Source: an uncultured Lachnospiraceae bacterium (GTDB taxonomy: Bacteria; Bacillota; Clostridia; Lachnospirales; Lachnospiraceae). Taken from it: a stretch of DNA of 37,017 nucleotides. Position numbers and translations under genes: made by a program. The stretch is taken from NCBI GenBank assembly GCA_934402055.1, contig CAKRTC010000024.1, forward strand, positions 1 through 37,017, read 5' to 3'. This document shows positions 25,419-32,819 of the stretch, one piece after another. The notes under the pieces are model-generated. The model ran no database searches. It saw only the letters and a list, made by a program, of their open reading frames with translations, and had not been told where the DNA came from. Position 1 is the stretch's first letter. Every line of letters starts with the position of its first letter.

Positions 25419-26729
25419 TTACTCTGCGCTTGCTGCGGCATTCGCCTTTGTTTCCCGGGCTGCGGGCGCAGCGTCTGTCTTAGCCGGCTGCTCGGTGTTC
25501 TGCGGTGTCGATACCGCCTCATCCGTTTTATTCACATCAGGCATTGTTGCATTTTCGCTGTCGGACGGCGCTGTGCCTGCCTGTTCTCCGGCGGATGCAT
25601 TTTCCGCATATACATCATCATAGAGGCGGACGCTTGCTCCCTCGTAGAGGTTGTTGCTCCAGGTTGATATAACCACATCTGTATCTGTGAGGCCTTCCTT
25701 GATCTCTGCAACCTCGGTATCATAGAGTCCTACCTGTACAGACTTCATGTGTGCAACTCCGTCTTTCACTACATATACATAGGCATCTCCGCCGCTGTAA
25801 TATATGGCATCAACAGGAACGAGCATGACATTTTCCGACTTCTCGGTAACCATGATTATCTTGACCGTGCTTCCGGTTGCGATATCGTCGGTATTCTCAA
25901 GCTCTGCCTTGACCTTGAAGAGTCCTGTGTCGCTGTCAACGATTGAGCTTATCTCAGTGAGATGTCCTGTATATTCTTCACCGTTTTTGATGACCTTGAT
26001 TTCATCACCTGCACTTAAGTTCTGCATCATACGCTCACTCACATAAGTAGTAATACGCTTTTCGCCTTCTCCTGAGATAACGGCAAGCTCCTGATTCATG
26101 TTTGCCTGATCGAATACCTCGACATTTACAGACTCGACACGTCCTGAAATAGGTGCGGTAATGCTTGAATAGCTGAGCTGCTGATCGTAATTAAGTTTGG
26201 CATTGTCATAGCTGAGCTTGGCAGACTTATATTTATCCTGGTACTGTTCAAATTCCTGAGCGGTTATGTCTCCGCCGTTATAGAGAAGCTGCATGCGGTT
26301 AAGATCCGAGCTTGCGGAATCAAGATTAAGCTTGGCGGAATCGAGCTGGTTCTTGGCAGATTCAACCTTCTCGGTATCTATGGTGATTATCTCCTGTCCT
26401 GCCTCAACAGTATCTCCCGCAGCTATATTTACAGTGGTAACATCTCCGGATGCCTTGGCATAAATATGCACTACATCACTTGCTTCGACTGTTCCGGTGA
26501 GACTTGAAGATACCGACACATCTCCATAATGAGGATTCTCCGTCTTGACTACAGTATAGCTTACCTCCTGTTGTCCTCCCGGACCGCCCTTTGCGCCTTG
26601 TCCTCCCGGCATACCGCCGCCTTTTCCTCCGACTGCATTTCCACCTGTCAGACTTTTTGCAATGACAGCAGCTGCGGCTATTATTACAACAGCAGCCGTT
26701 CCCGCAATGATGAGCTTCTTCTTGTTCAT
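25419..26729 (-). CDS. RND-type membrane-fusion (periplasmic adaptor-like) protein
   Basis: 436 residues from the ATG at 26729, where AGAGG lies 6 nt upstream; the longer open frame to 26840 is not supported. A basic start (MNKKKL) and one membrane helix (IIAGTAAVVIIAAAAVIAKSL) anchor the protein. A Gly-rich linker (about 35-60) follows. Then come the HlyD-type first lipoyl half (ASGDVTTVNIAAGDTVEAG), a helical hairpin, the second lipoyl half (SSITAPISGRVESVNVEVF) and the beta-barrel domain (AGDEIKVIKNGEEYTG). The last 60 residues are an Ala/Thr/Glu-rich tail. It couples the RND pump to the TolC-like components. It is first in the operon, with a response-regulator-like direct repeat at its promoter. 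Confidence 0.9.
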   Translation of the reverse strand: MNKKKLIIAGTAAVVIIAAAAVIAKSLTGGNAVGGKGGGMPGGQGAKGGPGGQQEVSYTVVKTENPHYGDVSVSSSLTGTVEASDVVHIYAKASGDVTTVNIAAGDTVEAGQEIITIDTEKVESAKNQLDSAKLNLDSASSDLNRMQLLYNGGDITAQEFEQYQDKYKSAKLSYDNAKLNYDQQLSYSSITAPISGRVESVNVEVFDQANMNQELAVISGEGEKRITTYVSERMMQNLSAGDEIKVIKNGEEYTGHLTEISSIVDSDTGLFKVKAELENTDDIATGSTVKIIMVTEKSENVMLVPVDAIYYSGGDAYVYVVKDGVAHMKSVQVGLYDTEVAEIKEGLTDTDVVISTWSNNLYEGASVRLYDDVYAENASAGEQAGTAPSDSENATMPDVNKTDEAVSTPQNTEQPAKTDAAPAARETKANAAASAE

Positions 26730-26777
26730 GTCAAACCTCTTAAAAATAAACACACTTATTACTAATTTACTGCTGAA

Positions 26778-26811
26778 ATAATATCCAAAAAATGTGTAGA
26801 CTTTGTGTAGA
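26778..26811 (-). promoter_or_regulatory. Promoter with 11-bp direct repeat upstream of the RND operon
   Basis: Two exact copies of TCTACACA (minus strand; plus-strand TGTGTAGA at 26793-26800 and 26804-26811) are spaced 11 bp apart. A -10 box TATTAT is at 26778-26783. The base positions 17 nt upstream give a poor -35 hexamer that overlaps the repeats. An 11-bp-period direct repeat over a weak -35 box is the usual arrangement for activation by OmpR/PhoB-type response regulators; the regulator is not in the window. Confidence 0.55.
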
Positions 26812-26828
26812 AATTGACTATAAAACGT

Positions 26829-26868
26829 GAAAAAAAGCACCGTCGGGTGTTAACCCAAACGGTGCTTA
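26829..26868 (-). terminator. Intrinsic terminator of the trpXYZ operon
   Basis: On the minus strand, a strong stem AAGCACCGT/ACGGTGCTT (arms 26859-26867 and 26835-26843), with an inner GGGTTAACACCC part, is followed by seven T. It begins 17 nt after the trpZ stop codon and separates the importer operon from the RND operon downstream. Confidence 0.9.
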
Positions 26869-26884
26869 AATGTTACTCCTAACC

Positions 26885-27673
26885 TCAGTTGCCTAGCAGC
26901 ATACGGTCATTATCGAGCATACGTCCCGCCTGCTCCTTGAACTTCTCAAGCAGATCCGGAACAGTAAGTGCCTTTCTCTCCTCGCCGCTTACATCATAGA
27001 TGACGTTTCCGCTGTCCATCATGATCGTGCGGTTGCCTAGATCGAGAGCCGACTGCATGTTGTGAGTTACCATAAGGCAGGTGATCTTCTCCTCTGCAAC
27101 TATATCTGCCGTAAGCTTAAGTACCTTTTCTGCTGTTGCGGGATCGAGTGCGGCCGTATGCTCATCAAGGAGCAATAGCTGCGGCTTGTTGATGGTAGCC
27201 ATCATAAGTGTAAGCGCCTGTCTCTGACCTCCCGAGAGCAGACCCACAGGATGATTCATTCTGTCCTCAAGTCCCATATCAAGCAGTGAGAGCTTCTCTC
27301 TGAAGAGCTTTCTGTCGGCATTGGAAATGCGGCTCAGCCATCCTCCGTGTCCTGCGGCAAGAGCAAGATTTTCCTCTATGGTCATGCCGGGAGCACTTCC
27401 GAGCATGGGATCCTGGAAAAGCATTCCTATATTCTTGGCTCTTACATAGTCAGGCAGCAGTGTTATATCCTTTCCGTCAAGAACTATCCTTCCGCTGTCG
27501 GTGAGGAATTTTCCTCTGATGGCATTGAAGAGTGTGGACTTACCGGCTCCGTTTGCTCCGATAATGGTTATGAAATCGGCATCATTTACAGTAAGAGAAA
27601 GCCCCTTAAGCGCCTTCTTCTCGTTGATGGTGCCCGGATTAAAGGTCTTGGTGATCTTATCTATTACAAGCAT
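26885..27673 (-). CDS. trpZ: Tryptophan-type ABC importer, ATP-binding subunit
   Basis: 262 residues. It is the ABC ATPase that energises import. Walker A is GANGAGKST (about 39-47), the Q-loop is MLFQDP, the signature is LLSGGQRQALTL, Walker B is LLLLDEHTAALDP, and the switch histidine is in VTHNM. The sequence is of the TrpZ (COG1101, PhnK-like) type. Its ATG directly abuts the permease stop codon (TAAATG), so the two are translationally coupled. The tryptophan assignment rests on the Trp T-box leader at 30268-30543 and the TrpX/TrpY/TrpZ gene order. Its mRNA ends at the strong terminator at 26829-26868. Confidence 0.85.
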   Translation of the reverse strand: MLVIDKITKTFNPGTINEKKALKGLSLTVNDADFITIIGANGAGKSTLFNAIRGKFLTDSGRIVLDGKDITLLPDYVRAKNIGMLFQDPMLGSAPGMTIEENLALAAGHGGWLSRISNADRKLFREKLSLLDMGLEDRMNHPVGLLSGGQRQALTLMMATINKPQLLLLDEHTAALDPATAEKVLKLTADIVAEEKITCLMVTHNMQSALDLGNRTIMMDSGNVIYDVSGEERKALTVPDLLEKFKEQAGRMLDNDRMLLGN

Positions 27674-28603
27674 TTATTCCACCCTTCCCTTTCCTGCTGA
27701 CATCCTGCGCTTTATCACAGGTATCTGAGTCTTGATATACGGACCCGAGATAGCAATGATGACTATTACCGACGAAACGAGCTTAAGCATGAATGCAGGC
27801 ATATTGAAGCGAAGCGCTATAGCATATACTATACGGAATATTATCGCACCAACGACAGCACCTACCGCACGAACACTTACCGGACCCTTGCCCATAAATG
27901 CACGTCCTATAAGGAGTGATGCAAGTGCCATAGTAACCATGCCCGTTCCGATATCAATATTTACGCTCTTCTGAAGCTGACCGAGCATACAGCCTGAAAG
28001 TGCCGTGAATGCATTTGCAACACACAGGCCTACAAGAGTTGTAAATACAGGATTTATTGAGGATGAACGCACCATATCCGGATTGTTTCCGGTTGCTCTT
28101 ATGGCAAGTCCGAGTCTTGTTCCCAAAAATAGTGTAAGGAATACCACGACAACAGCAACAGCAATCAGCACTATCACAGTCTTGTATGAAGCTGCAAATG
28201 CCGTTCCCGCAAATGCCGACTTAAACATGGTAAATATCGTCTCGGTCTTGTTCAGGTTAAGCAGTGAGGAATTACCCATCACGGCTATATTAATAGAATA
28301 AAGTGCCGTATTTACGATAATACCCGAGAGCAGGCTGTCTATGCCCATCTTGGTCTGAAGCACACCTGTGATAAGCCCCGACAGCATCCCCGCAACCATA
28401 GCGGCAGGAATGGACAGGAAGGGATGACCTGAAAGTGCCACGACCGCACCTACGGCAGCTCCGAGTGTGAAACAGCCGTCTGTAGACAGATCGCAGACAT
28501 TAAGCATAGTGTAGCTCAAAAAGAGCGCGAGCACTGTCAGCGAACTGACAAGTCCGAGCTCAAGTGAAGTCTGTAATAAACTGATTATTGAAGACATATC
28601 CAT
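27674..28603 (-). CDS. trpY: Tryptophan-type ABC importer, permease subunit
   Basis: 309 residues with 8-9 hydrophobic segments of the BPD_transp_2/LivH-like class (TrpY, COG4120). Recognisable parts are LSYTMLNVCDLSTDGCFTLGAAVGAVV near the N terminus and a central LGTRLGLAIRATGNNPDM motif of the coupling helix, which contacts the ATPase. The ATG at 28603 has AAGGAG about 11 nt upstream, a slightly long spacing. The gap of 254 nt after trpX contains a stable hairpin (28644-28679), likely lowering permease expression relative to the binding protein. It is directly coupled to trpZ. Confidence 0.85.
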   Translation of the reverse strand: MDMSSIISLLQTSLELGLVSSLTVLALFLSYTMLNVCDLSTDGCFTLGAAVGAVVALSGHPFLSIPAAMVAGMLSGLITGVLQTKMGIDSLLSGIIVNTALYSINIAVMGNSSLLNLNKTETIFTMFKSAFAGTAFAASYKTVIVLIAVAVVVVFLTLFLGTRLGLAIRATGNNPDMVRSSSINPVFTTLVGLCVANAFTALSGCMLGQLQKSVNIDIGTGMVTMALASLLIGRAFMGKGPVSVRAVGAVVGAIIFRIVYAIALRFNMPAFMLKLVSSVIVIIAISGPYIKTQIPVIKRRMSAGKGRVE

Positions 28604-28643
28604 AGGATGTGTTGCTCCTTATAGTTGCTTTTTTCATTAAAGA

Positions 28644-28679
28644 TATCGCAGACCTTGAATTTCGTTCATGTCTGCGATA
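28644..28679 (-). promoter_or_regulatory. Intercistronic hairpin between trpX and trpY
   Basis: A perfect 10-bp stem TATCGCAGAC/GTCTGCGATA with a 16-nt loop lies between the binding-protein and permease genes. On the minus strand it is followed by TCTTTAATG and a short A-run, not a strong T-run. Such hairpins often protect the 3' end of abundant binding-protein mRNA or allow partial termination. Confidence 0.6.
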
Positions 28680-28857
28680 CCCGTATGGTTACTTAGATTA
28701 TACTGTAAATGTCCTGCGTTGGTATGATTTGATTTCGAAAATCTTACCGTCTGATATGATCGTTGTATGCAATGTGTCAGCTCTCTTTCATACTTGAGCG
28801 GATCTTACATACAACAGCTGCGGCATTTACATTTACATGATTATAGTTGTAAGTATA

Positions 28858-29955
28858 TCAGAAGGACTCTGCTGTCTGAATCTCATTGACTGATGTGCAG
28901 AACGGCTCAAAGTCAGCCTTGATGGTATCAAGATCATATCCGAGCTTCTCGCAGATCTCTGTATTTACTGTAGCGATACCGTTGTCGAAGGTCATGACCG
29001 GAGTAGTTGCCGGATCAGCACCGTTTACAAGGATATCGTTGATCATGTTTGCTGTCTCAACACCGATATTGATATAGTCAACTCCGAAGCCGAGGAATGC
29101 GCCGTTAAGTGCAAATGAATCTGCACCTGTGTAATGAGGGATACCTGCATCTGCAAGCTTCTCATAAATAGAAAGCTCTGCTGTCATGATAGTATTGTCG
29201 GTAGGAGTGAATACCGCGTCTACTCCGTCAGAAACAAGTGCATCGGCTGCAAGCATTACCTCGTCAACTGTGGTTCCTGTGCGCTCGATATACTCAACGC
29301 CCTTGGCATCAAGATATGCCTTGGCATCTGCGATAGCCGCCTCTGAAGAATCCTGTCCTACATCATAGAGAAGACCGATCTTTGAAGCATCCGGATCAGC
29401 TGCAAAGATGAGATCCATGATTGCATTTGTGTTGAGGTAATCCGAAGTACCGGTTACATTAGCGCCCGGAGCGTCGAGTGAATCAACGAGCTGTGCAGAA
29501 ACCGGATCTGATACTGCTGAAAATACTACAGGGATATCTGTGTCCTCTGTTGCCGATTGCATTGCCATTGCAACAGGTGTTGCGATACCGACCATGAGGT
29601 CTACCTTCTCGGCATCCTTGAAGTTTGTAATTATCTGATTAAGTACATTTGAATCTGCCTGGCAGTTGTCATATGAGATCTCGAAGTTAACTCCCTCTTC
29701 CTCACCTAACTTCTTAAGCTGAGACTCAATGTTCTCATAGATCTGGTTAAGTGATGCATCATCAACATAGTTGCAGATACCGATCTTGTAGCTTGTGCCT
29801 GCTGCGGCTTCCTTGCTCTCTTCCGCCTCGGTCTCAGCGCTTGTGTCGGCTGCAGCCGTTGTTGTCTCGGTTGTGCCCGAAGAGCATGCTGTAAATGCTG
29901 CTGTCATGCTTAATGCGAGTACTGCTGCTGTGAGTTTCTTGAGTGTCTTTTTCAT
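28858..29955 (-). CDS. trpX: Tryptophan-type ABC importer, lipoprotein substrate-binding subunit
   Basis: 365 residues from the ATG at 29955, chosen for AAAGGAG 9 nt upstream; an ATG at 30012 lacks such a site. A lipoprotein signal peptide ends in FTAC followed by SSGTTETTTA, so the cysteine is probably lipidated and the protein tethered to the membrane. An Ala/Thr/Glu-rich linker follows. The mature domain is of the TrpX (COG2984) periplasmic-binding fold: YKIGICNYVDDASLNQIYE at its start, VGIATPVAMAMQSATEDTDI, VFSAVSDPVSAQLVDSLDAPG, and GVDYINIGVETANMI near the end. It captures the ligand for TrpY/TrpZ. The ligand is inferred from the UGG-specific T-box, not from binding-site residues. It is the first gene after the leader, about 310 nt from the terminator. 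Confidence 0.87.
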   Translation of the reverse strand: MKKTLKKLTAAVLALSMTAAFTACSSGTTETTTAAADTSAETEAEESKEAAAGTSYKIGICNYVDDASLNQIYENIESQLKKLGEEEGVNFEISYDNCQADSNVLNQIITNFKDAEKVDLMVGIATPVAMAMQSATEDTDIPVVFSAVSDPVSAQLVDSLDAPGANVTGTSDYLNTNAIMDLIFAADPDASKIGLLYDVGQDSSEAAIADAKAYLDAKGVEYIERTGTTVDEVMLAADALVSDGVDAVFTPTDNTIMTAELSIYEKLADAGIPHYTGADSFALNGAFLGFGVDYINIGVETANMINDILVNGADPATTPVMTFDNGIATVNTEICEKLGYDLDTIKADFEPFCTSVNEIQTAESF

Positions 29956-30035
29956 TTTGCGTTTCTCCTTTGTTGTGCAGAAATGTTGATGCGAGACGGA
30001 TGTTTTCTTCAACGTCTATTTTTGCTGACTGCTTT

Positions 30036-30207
30036 CGGCAAGCTTTGCAGCTTCGATTCAAAAACACTCAAGCAAGCTTGGCTGCTTTTCGAATTCGCTA
30101 ATCTCCAAACCGCTTCGCGTTTTGTCGATTTCACGGCATTCGTCAGATAAGTCTGCCTCTCGGCAGCCTTAGCAGCTTCGTTCCAAAAATGCTCAAGCAA
30201 GCTTGGC
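30036..30207. repeat. Imperfect direct repeat in the trpX leader
   Basis: Two 47-nt copies at 30036-30082 and 30161-30207 match at 40 of 47 positions without gaps and share the core CTCAAGCAAGCTTGGC. They lie between the T-box terminator and the trpX ribosome site. No known riboswitch was recognised. They may be copies of a dispersed intergenic repeat. Confidence 0.7.
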
Positions 30208-30267
30208 ATTTTTGTCTCTCACCTGCACGAATGCCTATGATAAACTTGCCTGACTCATTGCTAACGC

Positions 30268-30543
30268 GAAAAAAACATCCTGTCTCAGCTGTTCTGCTGG
30301 GACAGGATGTAAAAATCTCCTGCGGTGCCACCCGGCTTGGTATCATATGATACCCTCTTATGCGTACAAACATACGCCGACATCTTGTAACGCCTTGTCA
30401 ATGCGTCTCCCATACTTTGTCTGATAGTGACATTTCTGTTCGCCCTCGGAAGTCCATTCGATCGGATATCACATGCTGCGATCACACCGCCCGCAGCTCT
30501 CTCTTATGTGAGGGAAACGATTTACTACTCTTCCTCATCGGTT
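30268..30543 (-). ncRNA. Tryptophan T-box leader of trpXYZ
   Basis: A complete T-box riboswitch, read on the minus strand. Stem I holds AGUA and AGAGAG elements and a CUGCG/CGCAG distal stem with loop GGCGGUGUGAU. The specifier loop reads CGAAUGGA just before a CUUCC stem strand, giving codon UGG (30454-30456), tryptophan. The T-box sequence GGGUGGCACCGC (30321-30333) contains UGGC, whose C would pair with the G73 discriminator of tRNA-Trp. A terminator stem ACATCCTGTC/GACAGGATGT (30275-30284 and 30301-30310) is followed by a T-run. Uncharged tRNA-Trp should favour antitermination, so the importer is made when tryptophan is scarce. Confidence 0.92.
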
Positions 30544-30549
30544 TCCATG

Positions 30550-30578
30550 AAGATAACACAGTAGCCATCTCATGTCAA
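30550..30578 (-). promoter_or_regulatory. Promoter of the trpXYZ T-box transcript
   Basis: On the minus strand, a perfect TTGACA (30573-30578) is followed by TATCTT (30550-30555) with 17-nt spacing. The predicted start is near 30543, a few bases before Stem I of the T-box. This is the best promoter in the window. Confidence 0.8.
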
Positions 30579-30696
30579 GAAAAATTTTGTTTTTCGATTT
30601 AACTTTTTAAAGTGTTATACCTTATAAATATTATCAAAACTGCCTGCTTCAGAACAAACTTCCGTAATAAGGTTTTGTCCTTGATAGACTTCCAAG

Positions 30697-30969
30697 TCAG
30701 TCCTCGCTGAGATAGCCTGTCTGTCTGAGTCCGCAGATTATGCTGTGTACGTCAGCCCTGATATCTGCCTCATCAGCCTCAAAGGTCTCAACCATATTCT
30801 TAACCACATCATCTTCAGTTGTCTCTTCCATAAGGAACTGGAAAATATAGTTGACCGATTCACTCTGCTCAAGGATCTTTCCCAATCTTGCCTCGGTCTC
30901 ACCGTGAGCAATCACCTTTTTCTCGAACTGATCCACATCTACAAGTTCAAAATCGCCTTTAAGTTTCAT
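30697..30969 (-). CDS. PqqD-like (RRE-fold) small protein
   Basis: 90 residues from the ATG at 30969, chosen because GAGG lies 7 nt upstream; an ATG six bases earlier overlaps that site and the ridA stop. The sequence follows the PqqD pattern: MKLKGDFELVDVD at the start, a middle strand/helix region, then VNYIFQFLMEETTEDDVVKNMVETF, and the end ADIRADVHSIICGLRQTGYL. PqqD proteins present precursor peptides to radical-SAM enzymes in RiPP and PQQ biosynthesis. No radical-SAM gene, precursor peptide or peptidase is adjacent. It begins 2 nt after the ridA stop, so the two are expressed together. Family call moderate; function unknown. Confidence 0.7.
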   Translation of the reverse strand: MKLKGDFELVDVDQFEKKVIAHGETEARLGKILEQSESVNYIFQFLMEETTEDDVVKNMVETFEADEADIRADVHSIICGLRQTGYLSED

Positions 30970-30971
30970 TA

Positions 30972-31343
30972 TCATACCTCAGCTATTACTTCAACCTCGC
31001 AGAGCACATTTTTAGGAAGCTGCTTAACAGCTACACATGAACGTGCTGGCTTAGAAGTAAAATATTTCTCATATACAGCGTTAAATGCGGCAAAATCAGC
31101 CATCTCTGCGATAAAACAGGTAGTCTTAACTACTTTCTCAAAGCTTGTCCCGCCTGCCTCAAGTATAGCACCGATATTCTTCATGACCTGCTCGGTCTGC
31201 TCATTTATCTCAGTACCAACAACAGCACCTGTCTTAGGATCCAGCGGAACCTGACCTGATGCATAAAGCATGCCGTTGATAACTTTTGCCTGTGAATAAG
31301 GTCCGATTGCAGCAGGTGCATTTGAAGTTGAAATAGTATTCAT
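30972..31343 (-). CDS. ridA: RidA family reactive-intermediate deaminase
   Basis: 123 residues, the usual RidA length. RidA trimers hydrolyse reactive enamine/imine intermediates, for example from PLP-dependent threonine or serine dehydratases. The signatures are visible: NAPAAIGPYSQAKVINGMLYASGQVPLD at the N terminus, then FEKVVKTTCFIAEMADF. The active-site segment is PARSCVAVKQLPKNVLCEVE, with the conserved arginine and glutamate. GGAGG lies 7 nt before the ATG at 31343, and a good promoter is at 31379-31407. It is co-transcribed with the PqqD-like gene. Confidence 0.92.
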   Translation of the reverse strand: MNTISTSNAPAAIGPYSQAKVINGMLYASGQVPLDPKTGAVVGTEINEQTEQVMKNIGAILEAGGTSFEKVVKTTCFIAEMADFAAFNAVYEKYFTSKPARSCVAVKQLPKNVLCEVEVIAEV

Positions 31344-31378
31344 ATGTAGTCCTCCGTTTTTACACGATGATGTAAATA

Positions 31379-31407
31379 AATATACTATTACCGCAGTTTC
31401 TTTTCAA
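31379..31407 (-). promoter_or_regulatory. Promoter of ridA-pqqD
   Basis: On the minus strand, TTGAAA (31402-31407) and TATATT (31379-31384) are spaced 17 nt apart, with the ridA start codon 36 nt downstream. Confidence 0.65.
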
Positions 31408-31559
31408 GCTAAGTCGCTGAGTTAATCCGTAGTAACTTACATTTACTGATTTCATGGGGTGGGCGAGTGAGGAGGCGCCTCAAATGCCCTAAGTTAGACA
31501 AGGTGTGGCTGAACTGTTACAAACTTCATGTAATAACTTGTTATTTTTTTACAATTAAA
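31408..31559. other. Non-coding part of the ridA-CDF divergent region
   Basis: No gene seen. The stretch contains a perfect GAGGCGCCTC palindrome (31472-31481) inside a short GC-rich patch, and a small AT stem (AATAAC/GTTATT) with a T-run near 31530-31547 that might end a short plus-strand transcript. Nothing else could be assigned. Confidence 0.35.
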
Positions 31560-31588
31560 TTGACATTACAGCTTCAATCTGTTAGATT
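31560..31588 (+). promoter_or_regulatory. Promoter of the riboswitch-CDF transcript
   Basis: A perfect TTGACA (31560-31565) is followed 17 nt later by TAGATT (31583-31588). Transcription would begin near 31595, about 35 nt before the riboswitch core. Confidence 0.65.
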
Positions 31589-31627
31589 ATGTTTACTCTT
31601 TGCACTGCATACCAAATACAGTACAAA

Positions 31628-31731
31628 CTGAACAGGCCGGGACATTTCCCGGAGCCGGGTCACAGAAGTGACAGTGGACATTCACCCCACGGGACAGTAA
31701 GTTACGATTACGGTTCTGTGGGTCTTTTTTT
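31628..31731 (+). ncRNA. NiCo (czcD) riboswitch with terminator
   Basis: The leader carries the conserved strings I associate with the NiCo riboswitch class: ACAGGCCGGGACAT, CCCGGAGCCGGG, TCACAGAAGTGACAG and GGGACAG (31691-31697). It sits directly before a CDF metal exporter, the usual genetic context. Expression platform: CCCACGGGAC (31686-31695) pairs with GTTCTGTGGG (31713-31722) in ten pairs, two of them G-U, followed by seven T (31725-31731). The terminator's 5' arm uses the GGGAC of the aptamer core, so Ni2+/Co2+ binding should prevent termination and switch the exporter on. Assignment is from memory of the motif, not a covariance search. Confidence 0.8.
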
Positions 31732-31794
31732 ATCCTTCCACGGAGAGCAAGTGCCATAGAGTTATCTTATCAAGTTGTTTCGGAGGTAACTGTT

Positions 31795-32691
31795 ATGGAA
31801 AATGAATCATCAAAACATGAAGAAGATTTTGAGTCAACCGCTGTCAAAGTCTCAATGGTCAGCATCATCGGAAATGCCGTATTGTCCGCGTTCAAATTGC
31901 TTGCCGGAATACTTGCCAACTCAGGAGCTATGATCAGTGATGCCGTGCATTCGGCATCGGATGTATTCAGCAGCATTATCGTTATAGTTGGTGTTAAGAT
32001 TTCAGCTAAAGCATCTGACCGCAATCACCCATACGGACATGAACGCTTTGAATGTGTAGCCGCGGTTGTATTGTCTGTGATACTGTTCATGACAGGTCTG
32101 CTTATAGGCTGCTCAGCTGTTGAAAAGATTACTGCTTATTCGATACAGGAGATTGGTGTTCCGGGTATGCTCGCACTTATCGCAGCTGTAATCTCTATAG
32201 CTGCAAAAGAGGCTATGTTCAGATACACTCGTTTCTATGCAAAGCGGCTTGATTCGGGTGCATTGATGGCTGATGCATGGCATCACCGCAGCGACGCACT
32301 CTCTTCCATAGGTGCTCTGGTCGGTATTGCCGGAGCAAGGATGGGACATCCTATACTGGATCCTATCGCAAGCTTGGTTATATGTGCATTTATCATAAAA
32401 GCATCCTATGATATCTTCAAGGATGCCATGGATAAGATGGTAGATCATTCTTGTGACGAAAAGACCGAAAAGGCTTTGGTAGATTGCGCGCTCACCCAGC
32501 CCGGAGTCCTCGGTGTTGACCTGATCCAGACACGCATTTTCGGTAATAAGATATATGTTGATATTGAGATACGTGCAGACGGCAAGATAAGCCTTGCAGA
32601 GAGCCATGACATTGCCGAGAAAGTACACTCTGCAATAGAGTCAAGCTTCAGCAAAGTCAAGCACATCATGGTTCACGTCAATCCGGCTTAA
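31795..32691 (+). CDS. czcD: Cation diffusion facilitator (CDF) metal exporter
   Basis: 298 residues with the CDF layout of six membrane helices and a cytoplasmic C-terminal domain (from about residue 210: MVDHSCDEKTEKALVD, ending IMVHVNP). The metal sites of helices 2 and 5 are HxxxD pairs: H52/D56 in SDAVHSASD and H163/D167 in DAWHHRSDALS. An HD-HD arrangement is typical of Zn2+/Co2+/Ni2+ transporters rather than the Mn2+ type. These proteins export metal by proton or potassium antiport. A ribosome site GGAGG lies 8 nt before the ATG. The NiCo-type riboswitch in the leader indicates Co2+/Ni2+ as the inducing, and probably exported, ions. Confidence 0.92.
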   Translation: MENESSKHEEDFESTAVKVSMVSIIGNAVLSAFKLLAGILANSGAMISDAVHSASDVFSSIIVIVGVKISAKASDRNHPYGHERFECVAAVVLSVILFMTGLLIGCSAVEKITAYSIQEIGVPGMLALIAAVISIAAKEAMFRYTRFYAKRLDSGALMADAWHHRSDALSSIGALVGIAGARMGHPILDPIASLVICAFIIKASYDIFKDAMDKMVDHSCDEKTEKALVDCALTQPGVLGVDLIQTRIFGNKIYVDIEIRADGKISLAESHDIAEKVHSAIESSFSKVKHIMVHVNPA

Positions 32692-32750
32692 ATAGTATGA
32701 TATTTTGTGGATTATTGCCATTTTCTTCTGTTGATGGTATTATCATCAAT

Positions 32751-32819
32751 AACACCGCTTGATATGCGACCACGTGCATCGTAAGATGTGCGGCGAATGC
32801 CGTTTACAGCGGTGTTTTT
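32751..32819 (+). terminator. Terminator of the CDF gene
   Basis: A 9-bp stem AACACCGCT/AGCGGTGTT (32751-32759 and 32808-32816), with a 48-nt loop holding a smaller GCATC/GATG stem, is followed by a T-run. It starts 59 nt after the stop codon. The long, structured loop is unusual for a simple terminator. Confidence 0.65.

Noticed and set aside
28609..28797. 62-codon plus-strand frame in the trpX-trpY gap
   Set aside because: No ribosome site, antisense to the operon leader, and it overlaps the intercistronic hairpin.
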